Below, in pieces: positions 54,582-64,000 of a stretch of DNA of 64,000 nucleotides. The DNA is from SHZI01 sp041396045 (lineage in GTDB: Bacteria > Pseudomonadota > Gammaproteobacteria > Steroidobacterales > GCA-2729495): contig JAWKZI010000012.1 in assembly GCA_041396045.1 (NCBI GenBank), positions 1-64,000 of the forward strand, read 5' to 3'. Below the pieces are notes generated by a model. That model saw only the letters and a list, made by a program, of their open reading frames with translations, was not told the origin of the DNA and ran no database searches. The position numbers and the translations under genes are program-made. Within the stretch, counting starts at the first letter, position 1; each line of letters starts with the position of its first letter.

Positions 54582-55890
54582 CAGTGCGACTCAATTTGGC
54601 AGCCCAGGCAGACGCACGAGCCATGATAGCCGCACTATCCAAGGTGACCGGTTTGCCATCCGCTAGCAATTGCCGACCGCTGACCCAGACATCGGTAACC
54701 TGATCACGCGAAGCAGCATAGACTAGTTGTGAAATCGGGGAATAAACCGGCTGAGTCGCTGATCGTGCCAGGTCCACGCAGATCAGGTCAGCCTGCTTTC
54801 CCGGATCAAGTGATCCGATCCGGTCAGAAAGGCCCAGTGCCTCGGCGCCACCCAGTGTGGCCATGCGGAGAACCGCAGCAGCAGGCAGAACGGTTGCATC
54901 CTGCGCGGTACCTTTGGCCAACAATGCGGCCGTTTTCATTTCGCCGAACATATCAAGATCGTTGTTGCTGGCGGCGCCATCAGTGCCAAGCGCCAACCGT
55001 ACCCCGGCTTTGGCGAGTTGCGCCAAGGGACAGAAGCCGCTTGCCATTTTCAGATTGGATTCCGGACAGTGAATGACAGTTGCGCCACGATCGGCCAGTA
55101 ATTGAATCTCTTCGCCGGTGAGTTGCGTCATGTGCACCGCTGCAAGCAGCGGGGTGACCATGCCCAGATCCGCCAACCGCTGCAGGGGCCGGCACTTGAA
55201 CTCCTCAAGGGCTGCAGTGACTCTGCCGCCGTTTCATGGAGATGTCTATTACAGGCACATCAGTTCGTCGGCGAGGATCCGGATCTGCTCGAATGTGCGG
55301 TTGGATACCGCGTATGGAGAATGTGGCGCAAGCATTGTGGACACTCGCGGGTGACCCTTGAGCTGGTCATGCAGTGCAGGCCCTTGCTCAGGTATTCGTC
55401 AGCATCGCGGGCCACGGGGTAGGGTGCTCCAGGGCAATCATGCCAACAACTGCTCGCATTCCGCTGTCGGCAACTGCGGCGGCAACCGAATCGGGGTGGT
55501 AGTACATATCCCCGAACGTTGTAGTCCTGACATTTCCAGCAGGGCCAGTTCGGTGCGCGTCACGGACGAACCCCGGCGTAATCAGCGGGACTCGGCCGGC
55601 CAGATATGCTGCCGAAGCCAGGTGTCCAGGGTCAGGTCGTCGGCCATCCCGCGAAACAGGGTCATTCCGGCATGGGTATGCGCATTGACCAGGCCGGGTA
55701 GCAGTACATGGGTTGGTCGCTCCACCAGCGTGGCCCCTGGATAGGCCTCGGGGGCCAGGTCCCGGGGCATGACGACCGAAATCCGACTCATTTGACCACT
55801 ACCGCACGCCTTCTTCAGGCACACAGCCAGCCGGTTCTACAGGGACAATCAGCGGGCAGCAATAACAAGATCGGTAGGATGCATGGGCAT
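54574..55890 (-). CDS. mtaD: 5'-methylthioadenosine/S-adenosylhomocysteine deaminase-type amidohydrolase, frameshifted
   Basis: A TRZ/ATZ-family amidohydrolase that deaminates SAH, MTA or related adenosine compounds. ATG 55890 gives MPMHPTDLVIAAR, then in shifted frames VEPAGCV and HVLLPGLVNAHTHAGMTLFR, with the metal-binding HTH, and DDLTLDTWLRQHIWPAE. After several breaks between about 55180 and 55570 the C-terminal half is continuous: DLGMVTPLLAAVHMTQLTGE, IHCPESNLKMASGFCPLAQL, GVRLALGTDGAASNNDLDMF (metal Asp), and LDPGKQADLICVDL. Corrected length is about 440 residues. Substrate assignment is by family and by its usual place before ubiG. Confidence 0.85.
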
Positions 55891-56101
55891 TTTTCCGGCG
55901 ACGGGATGATGCCCGAATCGGAACCGGCCCTGCTGGCCCGGTTCGGGGGCGAATCGTGGTACTCTAATCGACAAGTTTTAAACCATTCCAACGACCCGGT
56001 AATTAACATTGCAGCGCCTACCTGAGCCCCGGCGATCCTGGCTAGTCCAGTTTCGCGCCAGTTGGCTGATGGTGCGCTGTCACGCGGATTTTGCGAGATC
56101 G

Positions 56102-58681
56102 ATGGCTGAAATCGCCAGGGAAATTCTTCCGGTAAACCTCGAATGAGGTGCGTAGTCCATCTGGACTACGCCTGCGGCCAGAGCATCGTGTAGGTCGTGC
56201 CCTTCAGATGTACGTGATGGTCTGAAGCCCGTGCACAGGCGTTTGCACCATGCCGGGGTGGGCAACGACCATGCCGAAACCTACAGAAGTCGGCCCGGGT
56301 GGTTGGCGACGTGATCGGTAAATACCATCCTCACGGCGCTCGGCGGTATACGACGCGATCCTCGTTCGGCTCGGCCCAGCCATTCTCCATGCGTTATCTG
56401 CTGGTCGGTGACGGGCAGGGCAACTGGATCGGTAAGCAGCGATGCCCCGGCGGCCATGCGCTATACCGGAAGTCCGGATGACCCGGATTGCCGGCGAACT
56501 GCTGGCCGACATCGATCGCGATACGGTTGATTTCACGCCCAACTACGACGGGTCAGAGTTTGAGCCGTCGGTAATGCCAGCCCGTTTCCCGAACCTGCTC
56601 GTTAATGGTTCCTCCGGTATCGCGGTTGGCATGGCGACCAATATTCCGCCGCATAACCTCGGTGAGACGATCACGGCAACCCTCGCCCTCATCGACAATC
56701 CGGAAATTACCATCGGCGAGCTCCTTGTGCATCATACCGGGCCCGGACTTTCCCACCGCCGGGATCATCAACGGCTCCCAGGGTATCTATTCCGCATATA
56801 CAACGGGTCGGGGTCGGGTCTATATCCGTGCCCGGCTTCATGTGGAGGAGTTCGGCGAACGCGGGCGTGAGGCCCTGATCATTACTGAGTTGCCCTTCCA
56901 GGTTAACAAGGCGAGGCTCATCGAAAAGATCGCCGAGCTGGTCCGTGAGAAGAAGCTGGAGGGCATCAGCGAACTGCGCGACGAATCCGACAAGGACGGG
57001 ATCGCCGTGGTCATTGAATTACGTCGCGGCGAATCCGGCGATGTTGTGCTGAATAACCTATACAAGCAGACGCCACTGGAATCAGTGTTCGGCATCAACA
57101 TGGTCGCGCTGCGGGATGGGCAGCCCAAGCTGTTTGGCCTGAAGGGCCTCCTTGAGTGCTTTATTCGCCACCGGCGGGAAGTGGTCACCCGGCGAACATT
57201 ATTCGATCTGCGCAAGACCCGTGAACGGGCCCATATCCTGGAAGGCCAGGCGGTTGCACTGGCGAATATCGACGAAGTCATTGCCGTCATCAAGGCATCG
57301 CCAACGCCACCGGAGGCGCGTGAGGCACTGACGTCGCGTCACTGGTCGCCCGGCGCAGTCACCGACATACTGGCCCGCGCCGGTAATGTATCCCGCGACC
57401 AGATGATGCGCCGGCTGGCTTTGGGCCGGGGCCCAAGGGCTACAAGCTGTCCATCGCCCAGGCGCAGGCGATTCTTGATCTGCGGCTGCAGCGGCTGACC
57501 GGTCTCGAGCAAGACAAGATCATCACCGAGTATCAGGAATTGCTGAAGCGGATCCGGGAGTTCAGCGAAATCCTCGCCGATCCGGACAAACTGATCGCCG
57601 TGATCCGGGCGGAGCTGACCGAAATCCGGGACAACTATGCGGACAAACGGCGTACCGAAATCGTGCAGGTGCACTCAAGCCTCGAGATGGAGGACGATTC
57701 CGCAGGAAGATGTCGTGGTCACGCCTCACATGGTGGCTATGCCCGAGCGCAGAGCATCAGCGACTATCAGGTGCAGCGTCGTGGCGGGCGTGGACGCTCG
57801 GCAACAAGGTCAGGACGAAGATTTCATCGACAAGCTCTTTGTCGCCAATACACCGATACTTTGTTGTGCTTCACCAGTACCGGCAAGGTTTACTGGCTGA
57901 AGGTGTATGAAGTGCCGAGGAAGCCGGCCACGGGGCCACGGTCGTCCGATGGTCAACCTCCTGCCACTGGAGCCTGATGAACGTATTAATGCCGTTTTGC
58001 CCGTGCAACTGTTTGCCAGCAACTACTCTTCATGGCCACCAGTAACGACAAAGACCGCGCTGGATTCATTTTCACGGCCTCGCACGGCCGGTATTCGCGC
58101 CATAGAACTGCACGACGGTGACCGTCATGGTCGACGTCGCCATTACCGCACTGATGGCGAGCGCGACATCATGCCGTGCGAGCTCGGGCAAGGCGATCCG
58201 GTTCAGGAGTCAGATGTCCGCGCGATGGGCCGCACCGCCGCCGGCGTGCGGCATTCGCCTGCCCGAAGGCCACGAAGTGATCGCCCTGCTGATTATCGGC
58301 GAGGTGAAATTTTGACCGCAACCGAGAAGGGCTATGGAAAACGCACTGAAGTGAGCGAGTTTCCGGTTCAAGGTCGGGGTGGTCAGGGCGTTATTGCCAT
58401 TCAGACTTCCGATCGCAATGGCCGCATGGTCGGTGCTACGCAGGTTCTCGACGAAGACGAAGTTGTGCTGATCAGTGCCAGCGGCACGCTGGTTCCGAAC
58501 ATGGCAGAACGTCTCCCGGCAAGGCCGCAATACGAAGGCGTGCGCCTGATCCGTATCGATGAGGAGGATCGACTGGTCGGCCTCGATATTGCGCCGAGGC
58601 CGGCGACGGCGAAGTCCGGATGCAGCGGACACAGCCGGCGAATCAGAAGAATCTGATGCATCAGACTCGTCGGACGCGTAA
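56102..58681 (+). CDS. gyrA: DNA gyrase subunit A, many frameshifts
   Basis: GyrA is the DNA-cleaving subunit of gyrase. ATG 56102 gives MAEIAREILPVNLE. The rest is spread over three frames: VVGDVIGKYHPHG, AQPFSMRYLLV, catalytic Tyr (codon 56462-56464) in AMRYT, then FPNLLVNGSSGIAVGMATNI and ARLIEKIAELVREKKLEGIS. Further pieces are FIRHRREVVTRRTLFDLRKT, AQAILDLRLQRLTGLE and YADKRRTEIVQV, and the CTD blades include VSEFPVQGRGGQGVIAIQT. Shifting near 58600 recovers an acidic end, DAADTAGESEESDASDSSDA, with stop TAA 58679-58681. The gene is essential, so the ten or more breaks must be errors. Corrected length is about 860 residues. Confidence 0.92.
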
Positions 58682-58727
58682 GGCCTGTACTTCCCAGTCC
58701 AACCCACCCCCCAATGCAGAGAAGCAG

Positions 58728-59809
58728 ATGCCAAGGATAGTGAATTTCCAGTGCGGGTCCCGCCGTGCTGCCACTCGATGTCTTGCAGCAGGTTCAGGCC
58801 GAACTCCTGGATTGGCGGGGGTTTCCGGCATGTCGGTGATGGAAATCAGTCACCGCAGCAAGCCGTTTATCAAAATTGCGGAGCAGGCTGTGAACAAGAC
58901 CTGCGGGAGTTGATGGGAATTTCGGCCGAGTATGCCGTGCTGTTCCTGCAAGGTGGTGCTACTACGCATTTTTGCGCTGGGCCCGATGAATCTCTCGGCA
59001 CCCGATCAGACCACTGATTATCTGGTGACCGGAAGCTGTCGAAGAAGGCCAGCAAGGAAGCTTCGTCTGTTTGCCGATTGGCAGCATTGTTGCTGATGGC
59101 GCACCCATGGATTCTGGATGCCTGATCATTACTTCCTGGAAGCTGGATCCGGACGCGGCCTATTTTCTACTGTGTCAGTGGACGATCAGTGGTCTGGAGA
59201 TGCACACTCCGCCGGACCCGGGAACTGTGCCACTGGTGGCCGACATGTCGTCCACGATCCTGTCGCGACCCATAGACGTCAGCAGGTTTGGCATGATCTA
59301 CGCCGGTGCCCAGAAGAATATCGGCCCATCCGGCATTGTCATTCTGATCGTACGGAAAGACCTGCTTGAACGGGCACCAGCAGGTTTTGCCCCCAATACT
59401 GGTACCATCGCACGCCGAAGCAGGATCAATGCTGAACACGCCGCCAACCTTTGCCTGGTACGTTGCGGGCCTGGTTTTTGCGTGGCTTAAACGCCATGGT
59501 GGTCTGAAAAAGATGGCGGAAATCAATCAGCGCAAAGCCGAGCACCTGTATACCGCCATCGACAGCTCCGGCTACTATAAAAACCCGGTAGCGAAGTCAT
59601 ATCGTTCCTGGATGAATATAACGTTCACGCTGCCCCGGAGCGATCTGGATGCCGTGTTCCTCAAGGAAGCAGAGCAAGCCGGCCTGTCCGGTCTCAAGGG
59701 CCATCGTTCGGTCGGTGGCATGCGGGCAAGCATTTACAACGCCATGACCGAGGAGGGTGTTATCGCTCTCGCGGATTTCATGGCTGACTTTCAGAAGCGG
59801 CACGGCTGA
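58728..59809 (+). CDS. serC: Phosphoserine aminotransferase, frameshifted
   Basis: SerC transaminates 3-phosphohydroxypyruvate for serine, and acts in pyridoxine synthesis in many bacteria. ATG 58728 gives MPRIVNF, then an extra C, then SAGPAVLPLDVLQQVQAELL. Later frames give MSVMEISHRSKPFIKIAEQA, LRELMGISAEYAVLFLQGGA, PLVADMSSTILSRPIDVSRF and MIYAGAQKNIGPSGIVILIV (PLP Lys). It breaks again near 59395, then MLNTPPTFAWYVAGLVFAWL and GLKGHRSVGGMRASIYNAMT are continuous to the stop. At least five shifts lie before 59420. Corrected length is about 360 residues. It follows gyrA, as in most gammaproteobacteria. Confidence 0.92.
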
Positions 59810-59878
59810 GTCGGTCAGGTGCCAGGAATCTGAGGCGCCGCCAATGTGCGACGACGAATCAAGCTAGAGGTTTTCAGA

Positions 59879-61108
59879 GTGACAGTGCATACGAGCTTCA
59901 AGATCCTGACGCTGAACAATATTTCGGATGAGGGTTTGCAACGGCTACCGGCGGAACGTTATCTGGTAGGAACTGATATCGACAGACCTGATGCCATTCT
60001 GGTGCGGTCTGCCAAAATGCACGATATGCAGTTGCCGGACTCGGTACTGGCCGTCGCCCGCGCCGGTGCTGGTGTAAACAATGTGCCCGTCGCCGCCCTG
60101 TCACAGCGTGGAATTCCGGTATTCAACGCGCCGGGCGCCAATGCCAATGCCGTCAAGGAACTGGTAATTGCCGGCATGCTCCTCGGCGCCCGCAATCTCT
60201 GCCAGGCGTGGAACTTCGTAGGCCACCTTGCCGAGGAGGGGACTGCACTCGACAAGGCAGTGGAGGCTGGCAAGAAGAAGTATGTTGGCTTTGAGCTGCC
60301 GGGGCGAACACTCGGCGTGGTTGGCCTGGGCGCGATTGGTGTGCAGGTCGCGAATACAGCGCTTGCGCTGGGCATGCGGGTCGTCGGCTTTGACCCCCTG
60401 ATCACGGTAGAGCGTGCCTGGCAACTGTCTTCCGCCGTAGAACAGGCCCGCAATATAGACGAACTGTTCAGCCGATCTGATTTTATTACTGTCCATGTGC
60501 CACTGCTGGACTCAACACGTGGACTGGTCAATGCAGCCAGAATCGACCTCATGCCAGCCAACGCGACCGTCCTGAATTTTGCGCGCGGCGAGATCGTCGA
60601 TGAGGCGGCTGTCATTGCAGCACTTGCAGACGGGAAACTGGCGGCTTATGTCTGCGATTTCCCCAGCCGCGCCCTGATCGGGAATCCGCGGGTAATCGCC
60701 TTGCCGCACCTCGGAGCATCTACCCATGAGGCCGAAACCAACTGTGCGGTAATGGTGGCCGAGAATCTGCGCGCCTATCTGGAAGATGGCACGATTCGTC
60801 ATTCCGTGAACTTTCCTGATGCCGATGTGCCGCGAACCGGGGCAGAGCGAATTACCGTCGCCAATGCCAACGTACCGAACATGGTTGGACAGATTTCGAC
60901 ATGCCTGGGCGATGCCGGGCTGAACATTTCCGATCTGCTCAACAAATCGCGGGGCGAACTGGCCTATACGGTCATTGACATCAACGGTGTCGCCACCGAG
61001 TCAACACTGGCTGCAATACGCGCCATACCGGGCGTGCTCTGCGTACGCAATGTGGGCAGCGGCAATCCGGATCAGATTTTGAAGCAGCACGGGGCCGGAG
61101 CGGACTAG
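59879..61108 (+). CDS. serA: D-3-phosphoglycerate dehydrogenase-type protein with ACT domain
   Basis: SerA oxidises 3-phosphoglycerate, the first step of serine synthesis, feeding SerC encoded just upstream. The 409-residue product starts at GTG 59879 with an agagg site; GTG 59846 would add 11 basic residues. Motifs are AVARAGAGVNNVPV, NAPGANANAVKELVIAGMLL, the Rossmann loop LGVVGLGAIGVQVANTAL, catalytic Arg in LNFARGEIVDEAAV and His in ALPHLGASTHEAETN. A C-terminal ACT domain (NVPNMVGQISTCLGDAGLNI) suggests serine feedback. The ARAGAGVNN form is the short class without an intervening domain. Confidence 0.9.
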   Translation: MTVHTSFKILTLNNISDEGLQRLPAERYLVGTDIDRPDAILVRSAKMHDMQLPDSVLAVARAGAGVNNVPVAALSQRGIPVFNAPGANANAVKELVIAGMLLGARNLCQAWNFVGHLAEEGTALDKAVEAGKKKYVGFELPGRTLGVVGLGAIGVQVANTALALGMRVVGFDPLITVERAWQLSSAVEQARNIDELFSRSDFITVHVPLLDSTRGLVNAARIDLMPANATVLNFARGEIVDEAAVIAALADGKLAAYVCDFPSRALIGNPRVIALPHLGASTHEAETNCAVMVAENLRAYLEDGTIRHSVNFPDADVPRTGAERITVANANVPNMVGQISTCLGDAGLNISDLLNKSRGELAYTVIDINGVATESTLAAIRAIPGVLCVRNVGSGNPDQILKQHGAGAD

Positions 61109-61141
61109 CCCCGCATTCTCTGTGGTCATGAGGCTGTGGTC

Positions 61142-62281
61142 ATGAAGAAGAAGTCCAGATCCGGTGCCAGCGGTAAATCGGTGCGCACCAGGGCAAAGCC
61201 GGTGAGTCTGGACACCCTGCGGGACAGCATCGATTCTGTTGACCAGCGCATTCAGGCGCTGATTGCCGAACGGGCATTGCTGGCCCAGCAAGTGGCGGTC
61301 GTGAAGGGTGGCAAGGGGTCAGCTGTCGACTTCTATCGCCCGGAACGTGAGGTTGCGATCCTGCGCAACGTGGTAGCGCGTAATCAGGGGCCGCTGACCA
61401 ACGAAGAAATGGTGCGCCTGTTTCGCGAAATCATGTCCGCCTGCCTCGCGCAGGAAGAACCGATGAAGGTTGGCTACCTGGGGCCAGAGGGCACGTTCAG
61501 TCAGTCGGCTGTTTACCAACACTTCGGGCATTCTGTTCGGGCCCTGCCTCTGGGCATGATCGATGAGGTGTTCCATGAAGTTGCCTCCGGCGTGGCCGAT
61601 TTTGGCGTCGTGCCGGTCGAAAACTCTACGGAAGGCACCGTAAACCACATCGCTTGACATAGCTCGACGTCGCCACTGAAGATCTGTGGCGAACCTGAGA
61701 TGCGTATCCGGCAACACCTGCTTGGAACGATGACCAGCCTCGACAAAGTGTTGAGAGTCATTGCTCATTCCCAGTCTTTGGCCCAATGTCGCAGCTGGCT
61801 GCGCGAATATTTGCCGCAAGCAGAATTACATGCCGCCAGCAGTAACGCAGAGGGCGCCCGGCGCGCGCGGGATGAAGCAGGTACAGCGGCTATTGCCGGT
61901 GATACGGCTGCCGAAGTTTACGGCTTGAACCGGTTGGTAACCGACATAGAGGACCGGCCGGATAACACCACCCGGTTTCTGGTGATTGGTCGGAAGATCC
62001 TCTCACCCAGTGGCAACGATAAAACATCCCTGTTGCTGTCTACCCGTGATACTGACGATGCAGGGGCCCTGCAGAAGCTGCTATTGCCGCTGGCCGAGCA
62101 CAAGATCAACATGACTCGGATCGAGTCGCGGCCGTCCCGCCAGAAGAAGTGGCACTATGTGTTCTTCCTCGATATTGATGGCCATGCTGAAGACCCTGAG
62201 GTTGCGAAGGCGCTGGCCAAACTCAGCAAGCGGGCGCAATTGTTCCGCATCCTGGGTTCATATCCCAAAGCTGTGCTCTGA
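61142..62281 (+). CDS. pheA: Bifunctional chorismate mutase/prephenate dehydratase, frame disturbed
   Basis: PheA converts chorismate to prephenate and then to phenylpyruvate. ATG 61142 begins a basic leader, then the AroQ chorismate mutase domain (LDTLRDSIDSVDQRIQALIA, FYRPEREVAILRNVV). The prephenate dehydratase domain follows (KVGYLGPEGTFSQSAVYQHF, FGVVPVENSTEGTVNH). An in-frame TGA at 61655-61657 is followed by the same frame resuming at SPLKICGE and continuing through FLVIGRKIL to a C-terminal ACT domain (MTRIESRPSRQKKWHYVFFL). Two compensating indels between about 61650 and 61675 explain this. Corrected length is about 379 residues. Confidence 0.93.
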
Positions 62282-62298
62282 CGGCGCCCGACCGGGCC

Positions 62299-63456
62299 AT
62301 GCAACAGCAGCCGGACTTTCTTCAAATGGCAGCCCGTGGCGTTCGGGCCCTGCAACCCTATATTCCCGGCAAGCCGATTGCCGATCTGGAACGGGAATAC
62401 GGCGTTAAAGACACGATCAAGCTGGCGTCAAACGAGAATCCACTGGGTCCGCCACAGCCGAGCCTGGAGGCAATTCGGGCTGTGCTCCCGGATCTGGCGC
62501 TATACCCCGACGGGAATGGCTTTGATCTGAAGCACAGCCTGGCAAACCGGCTTCAGGTTTCGCCCGGCCAGATTACGTTGGGCAACGGATCCAATGATGT
62601 GCTGTCGATTATCGCGGAAACGTTCCTGTCGCCTGGCGAGGAGGCCGCCTATTCCGAGTATGCCTTCGCCATTTACTCACTTGCGGTGCAGGCAACTGGC
62701 GCCACCGGCCGCATGGCACCAGCCAATCGTGTAGATCTTCCACACCCTCTGGGTCACTCCCTGAAGAATCTGCGGGCTCAGGTTGGCGACCAGACGCGCC
62801 TGGTGTTCATTGCCAATCCAAACAATCCCACCGGGACCTGGCTGTCGGCGACCGAGTTGCATCAGTTCATCGTGAGCCTGCCGCCAACCGTTATTGTGGT
62901 CGTCGACGAGGCTTACTATGAATACATGCCAGCGGTCGATCGTCCGGACACCCTGAGCTGGCTTCACGACCTTCCAAATCTGATTGTCTGCCGTACATTC
63001 TCGAAAATATACGGTCTGGCCGGCCTGCGGATTGGCTACGCTGTCAGTCATCCAGCGGTAGCGGAACTGCTGAACCGGGTTCGACAACCGTTTAATGTGA
63101 ATACATTGGCGCAAGTGGCAGCATTGGCGGCCCTGAATGCGAAGGATCATGTTTTAAAGTCGCAAGAGATGAATCAGCGCGGGCTTTTGAGGCTTCGCAC
63201 CGGCCTGACCTCGCTGGGCTGGTCAGTGCCGCCATCGGCCGGAAATTTTGTACTGGCAGATACAGGTGGGCGAGCGGAGCGGTGGTACGAAGCGCTGCTT
63301 CGGCGTGGAATCATCGTGCGCCCGATGTCGGGCTACGGTTTACCACATCACCTGAGAATTACCGTCGGCTTGCCACAACAGATCGATCGGCTGTTGCTGG
63401 TGTTGAGAGAGTTGCGTGCTCACGATGGACCCGATCCGGAACCCGTGCAGCAATGA
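62299..63456 (+). CDS. hisC: Histidinol-phosphate aminotransferase
   Basis: HisC is a fold-type I PLP aminotransferase; in a pheA-hisC-aroA cluster it may serve histidine and aromatic amino acid synthesis. The intact product is 385 residues. Features include IKLASNENPLGPP, GNGSNDVLSIIAETFL, RLVFIANPNNPTGTWLSATE, VVVDEAYYEYMPA and the PLP Lys in VCRTFSKIYGLAGLRIGYAV. RITVGLPQQIDRLL closes the fold. The segment around residues 135-150 (MAPANRVDLPHPLGHS) is atypical and could hide a pair of compensating indels. The stop overlaps the aroA ATG. Confidence 0.95.
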   Translation: MQQQPDFLQMAARGVRALQPYIPGKPIADLEREYGVKDTIKLASNENPLGPPQPSLEAIRAVLPDLALYPDGNGFDLKHSLANRLQVSPGQITLGNGSNDVLSIIAETFLSPGEEAAYSEYAFAIYSLAVQATGATGRMAPANRVDLPHPLGHSLKNLRAQVGDQTRLVFIANPNNPTGTWLSATELHQFIVSLPPTVIVVVDEAYYEYMPAVDRPDTLSWLHDLPNLIVCRTFSKIYGLAGLRIGYAVSHPAVAELLNRVRQPFNVNTLAQVAALAALNAKDHVLKSQEMNQRGLLRLRTGLTSLGWSVPPSAGNFVLADTGGRAERWYEALLRRGIIVRPMSGYGLPHHLRITVGLPQQIDRLLLVLRELRAHDGPDPEPVQQ

Positions 63457-64000
63457 GCCAGTCCTTCACAGTGCAGCCGACAAGCCGCATCGGCGGCACC
63501 ATCCGGGTGCCAGGTGACAAATCGGTATCTCACCGCGCACTGATGCTCGGCGCCATTGCAAGCGGCGCAACACACATCTCCGGATTTCTTCCAGGCGAGG
63601 ATTGTCTTGCCACGTTGGCTGCGCTTCGATCCATGGGTATCGAAATTGCACAACATGACCGGACCACGCTTGAGGTCCACGGTGCCGGTCTGGGTGGCCT
63701 GCACCAGGCTGCCGGCGCTCTTGATATGGGCAATTCAGGCACGTCAACCCGGCTTTTCATGGGGCTGCTGGCTGGCCAGTCGTTTAGTTCAACCCTGATC
63801 GGCGATGAGTCCTTGTCACGGCGGCCCATGGAGCGTGTGGCAGAACCTCTGCGCCGCATGAGTGCCACCGTGCGTACCACGAACGGAACCCCGCCGGTAA
63901 CCGTCGGCGGCGCGACCGCCCAGCTAACACCCCTCAACTTCAATATGCCAATAGCCAGTGCCCAATTGAAATCCGCTGTGTTGCTGGCCGGCCTGTACGC
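63453..64000 (+). CDS. aroA: 3-phosphoshikimate 1-carboxyvinyltransferase, 5' part
   Basis: AroA (EPSP synthase) transfers the enolpyruvyl group of PEP to shikimate-3-phosphate and is the glyphosate target. The frame is open from ATG 63453 to the window edge (182 residues). Visible motifs are the Lys/Ser pair in RVPGDKSVSHRALMLGAIAS, ALDMGNSGTSTRLFMGLLAG, the substrate-binding DESLSRRPMERVAEPLRRM, and PIASAQLKSAVLLAGLYA. The conserved GNSGT loop has Ser where many enzymes have Ala (GNAGT), as in class II-like and several gammaproteobacterial enzymes. It overlaps hisC by 4 bp. Confidence 0.96.
   Translation, partial: MSQSFTVQPTSRIGGTIRVPGDKSVSHRALMLGAIASGATHISGFLPGEDCLATLAALRSMGIEIAQHDRTTLEVHGAGLGGLHQAAGALDMGNSGTSTRLFMGLLAGQSFSSTLIGDESLSRRPMERVAEPLRRMSATVRTTNGTPPVTVGGATAQLTPLNFNMPIASAQLKSAVLLAGLY

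Overview
The window is about 64 kb of a gammaproteobacterial chromosome, almost entirely housekeeping genes with GC-rich codon use. Gene order places the organism near Xanthomonadales and related deep gammaproteobacteria. The complete nuoA-N operon sits between secG-tRNA-Leu(GAG) and tRNA-fMet-rimP-nusA-infB. DksA carries a histone-H1-like Lys/Ala-rich N-terminal arm, and ScpA and NuoG resemble the Xanthomonas forms. This placement comes from remembered synteny and sequence, not from a search.

Layout. 1-6.7 kb: dapB (3' part), carA, carB, greA, yhbY (-), rlmE. 6.9-12.5 kb: ftsH, folP, glmM, tpiA, secG, tRNA-Leu. 12.6-26.9 kb: nuoA to nuoN, mostly coupled by ATGA or TGATG overlaps. 27.0-35.9 kb: initiator tRNA, two terminator-like hairpins, rimP-nusA-infB-rbfA-truB-rpsO-pnp. 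36.0-38.1 kb (-): a PhaR-type regulator, dksA, queF. 38.2-44.4 kb: smc-zipA-ligA. 44.4-47.2 kb: an accessory island (below). 47.4-48.5 kb (-): yciB, yciI-like, bolA. 48.6-52.4 kb: yciO, a site-2 protease, scpA, scpB, rluB. 52.4-55.9 kb (-): an mtaD-type deaminase, ubiG, a gph/mupP-type phosphatase, yciK. 56.1-64 kb: gyrA, serC, a serA-type dehydrogenase, pheA, hisC, aroA (5' part).

The unusual locus is 44.4-47.2 kb. A secreted, DUF5666-like protein ends in ten uninterrupted copies of the octapeptide GIHGSGV(K/R). It lies just downstream of a 272-residue DUF6502-type protein on the same strand, and it converges with a second, divergent DUF6502-type protein of the same length. A hairpin separates the convergent genes. 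At DNA level the repeats differ mostly at silent positions, apart from one perfect 48-bp tandem duplication, so the peptide itself seems to be under selection. This is the best candidate here for an undescribed system.

Sequence quality is uneven. About half of the genes are intact. carA, greA, rlmE, nuoB, F, L, M, N and smc each carry one or two single-base frame breaks. The stretches 47.4-51.6 kb and 55.0-59.5 kb are densely broken, and they include the essential genes gyrA, scpA and scpB. I read these as indel errors in the sequence rather than gene decay, and I give reconstructed extents for the broken genes.
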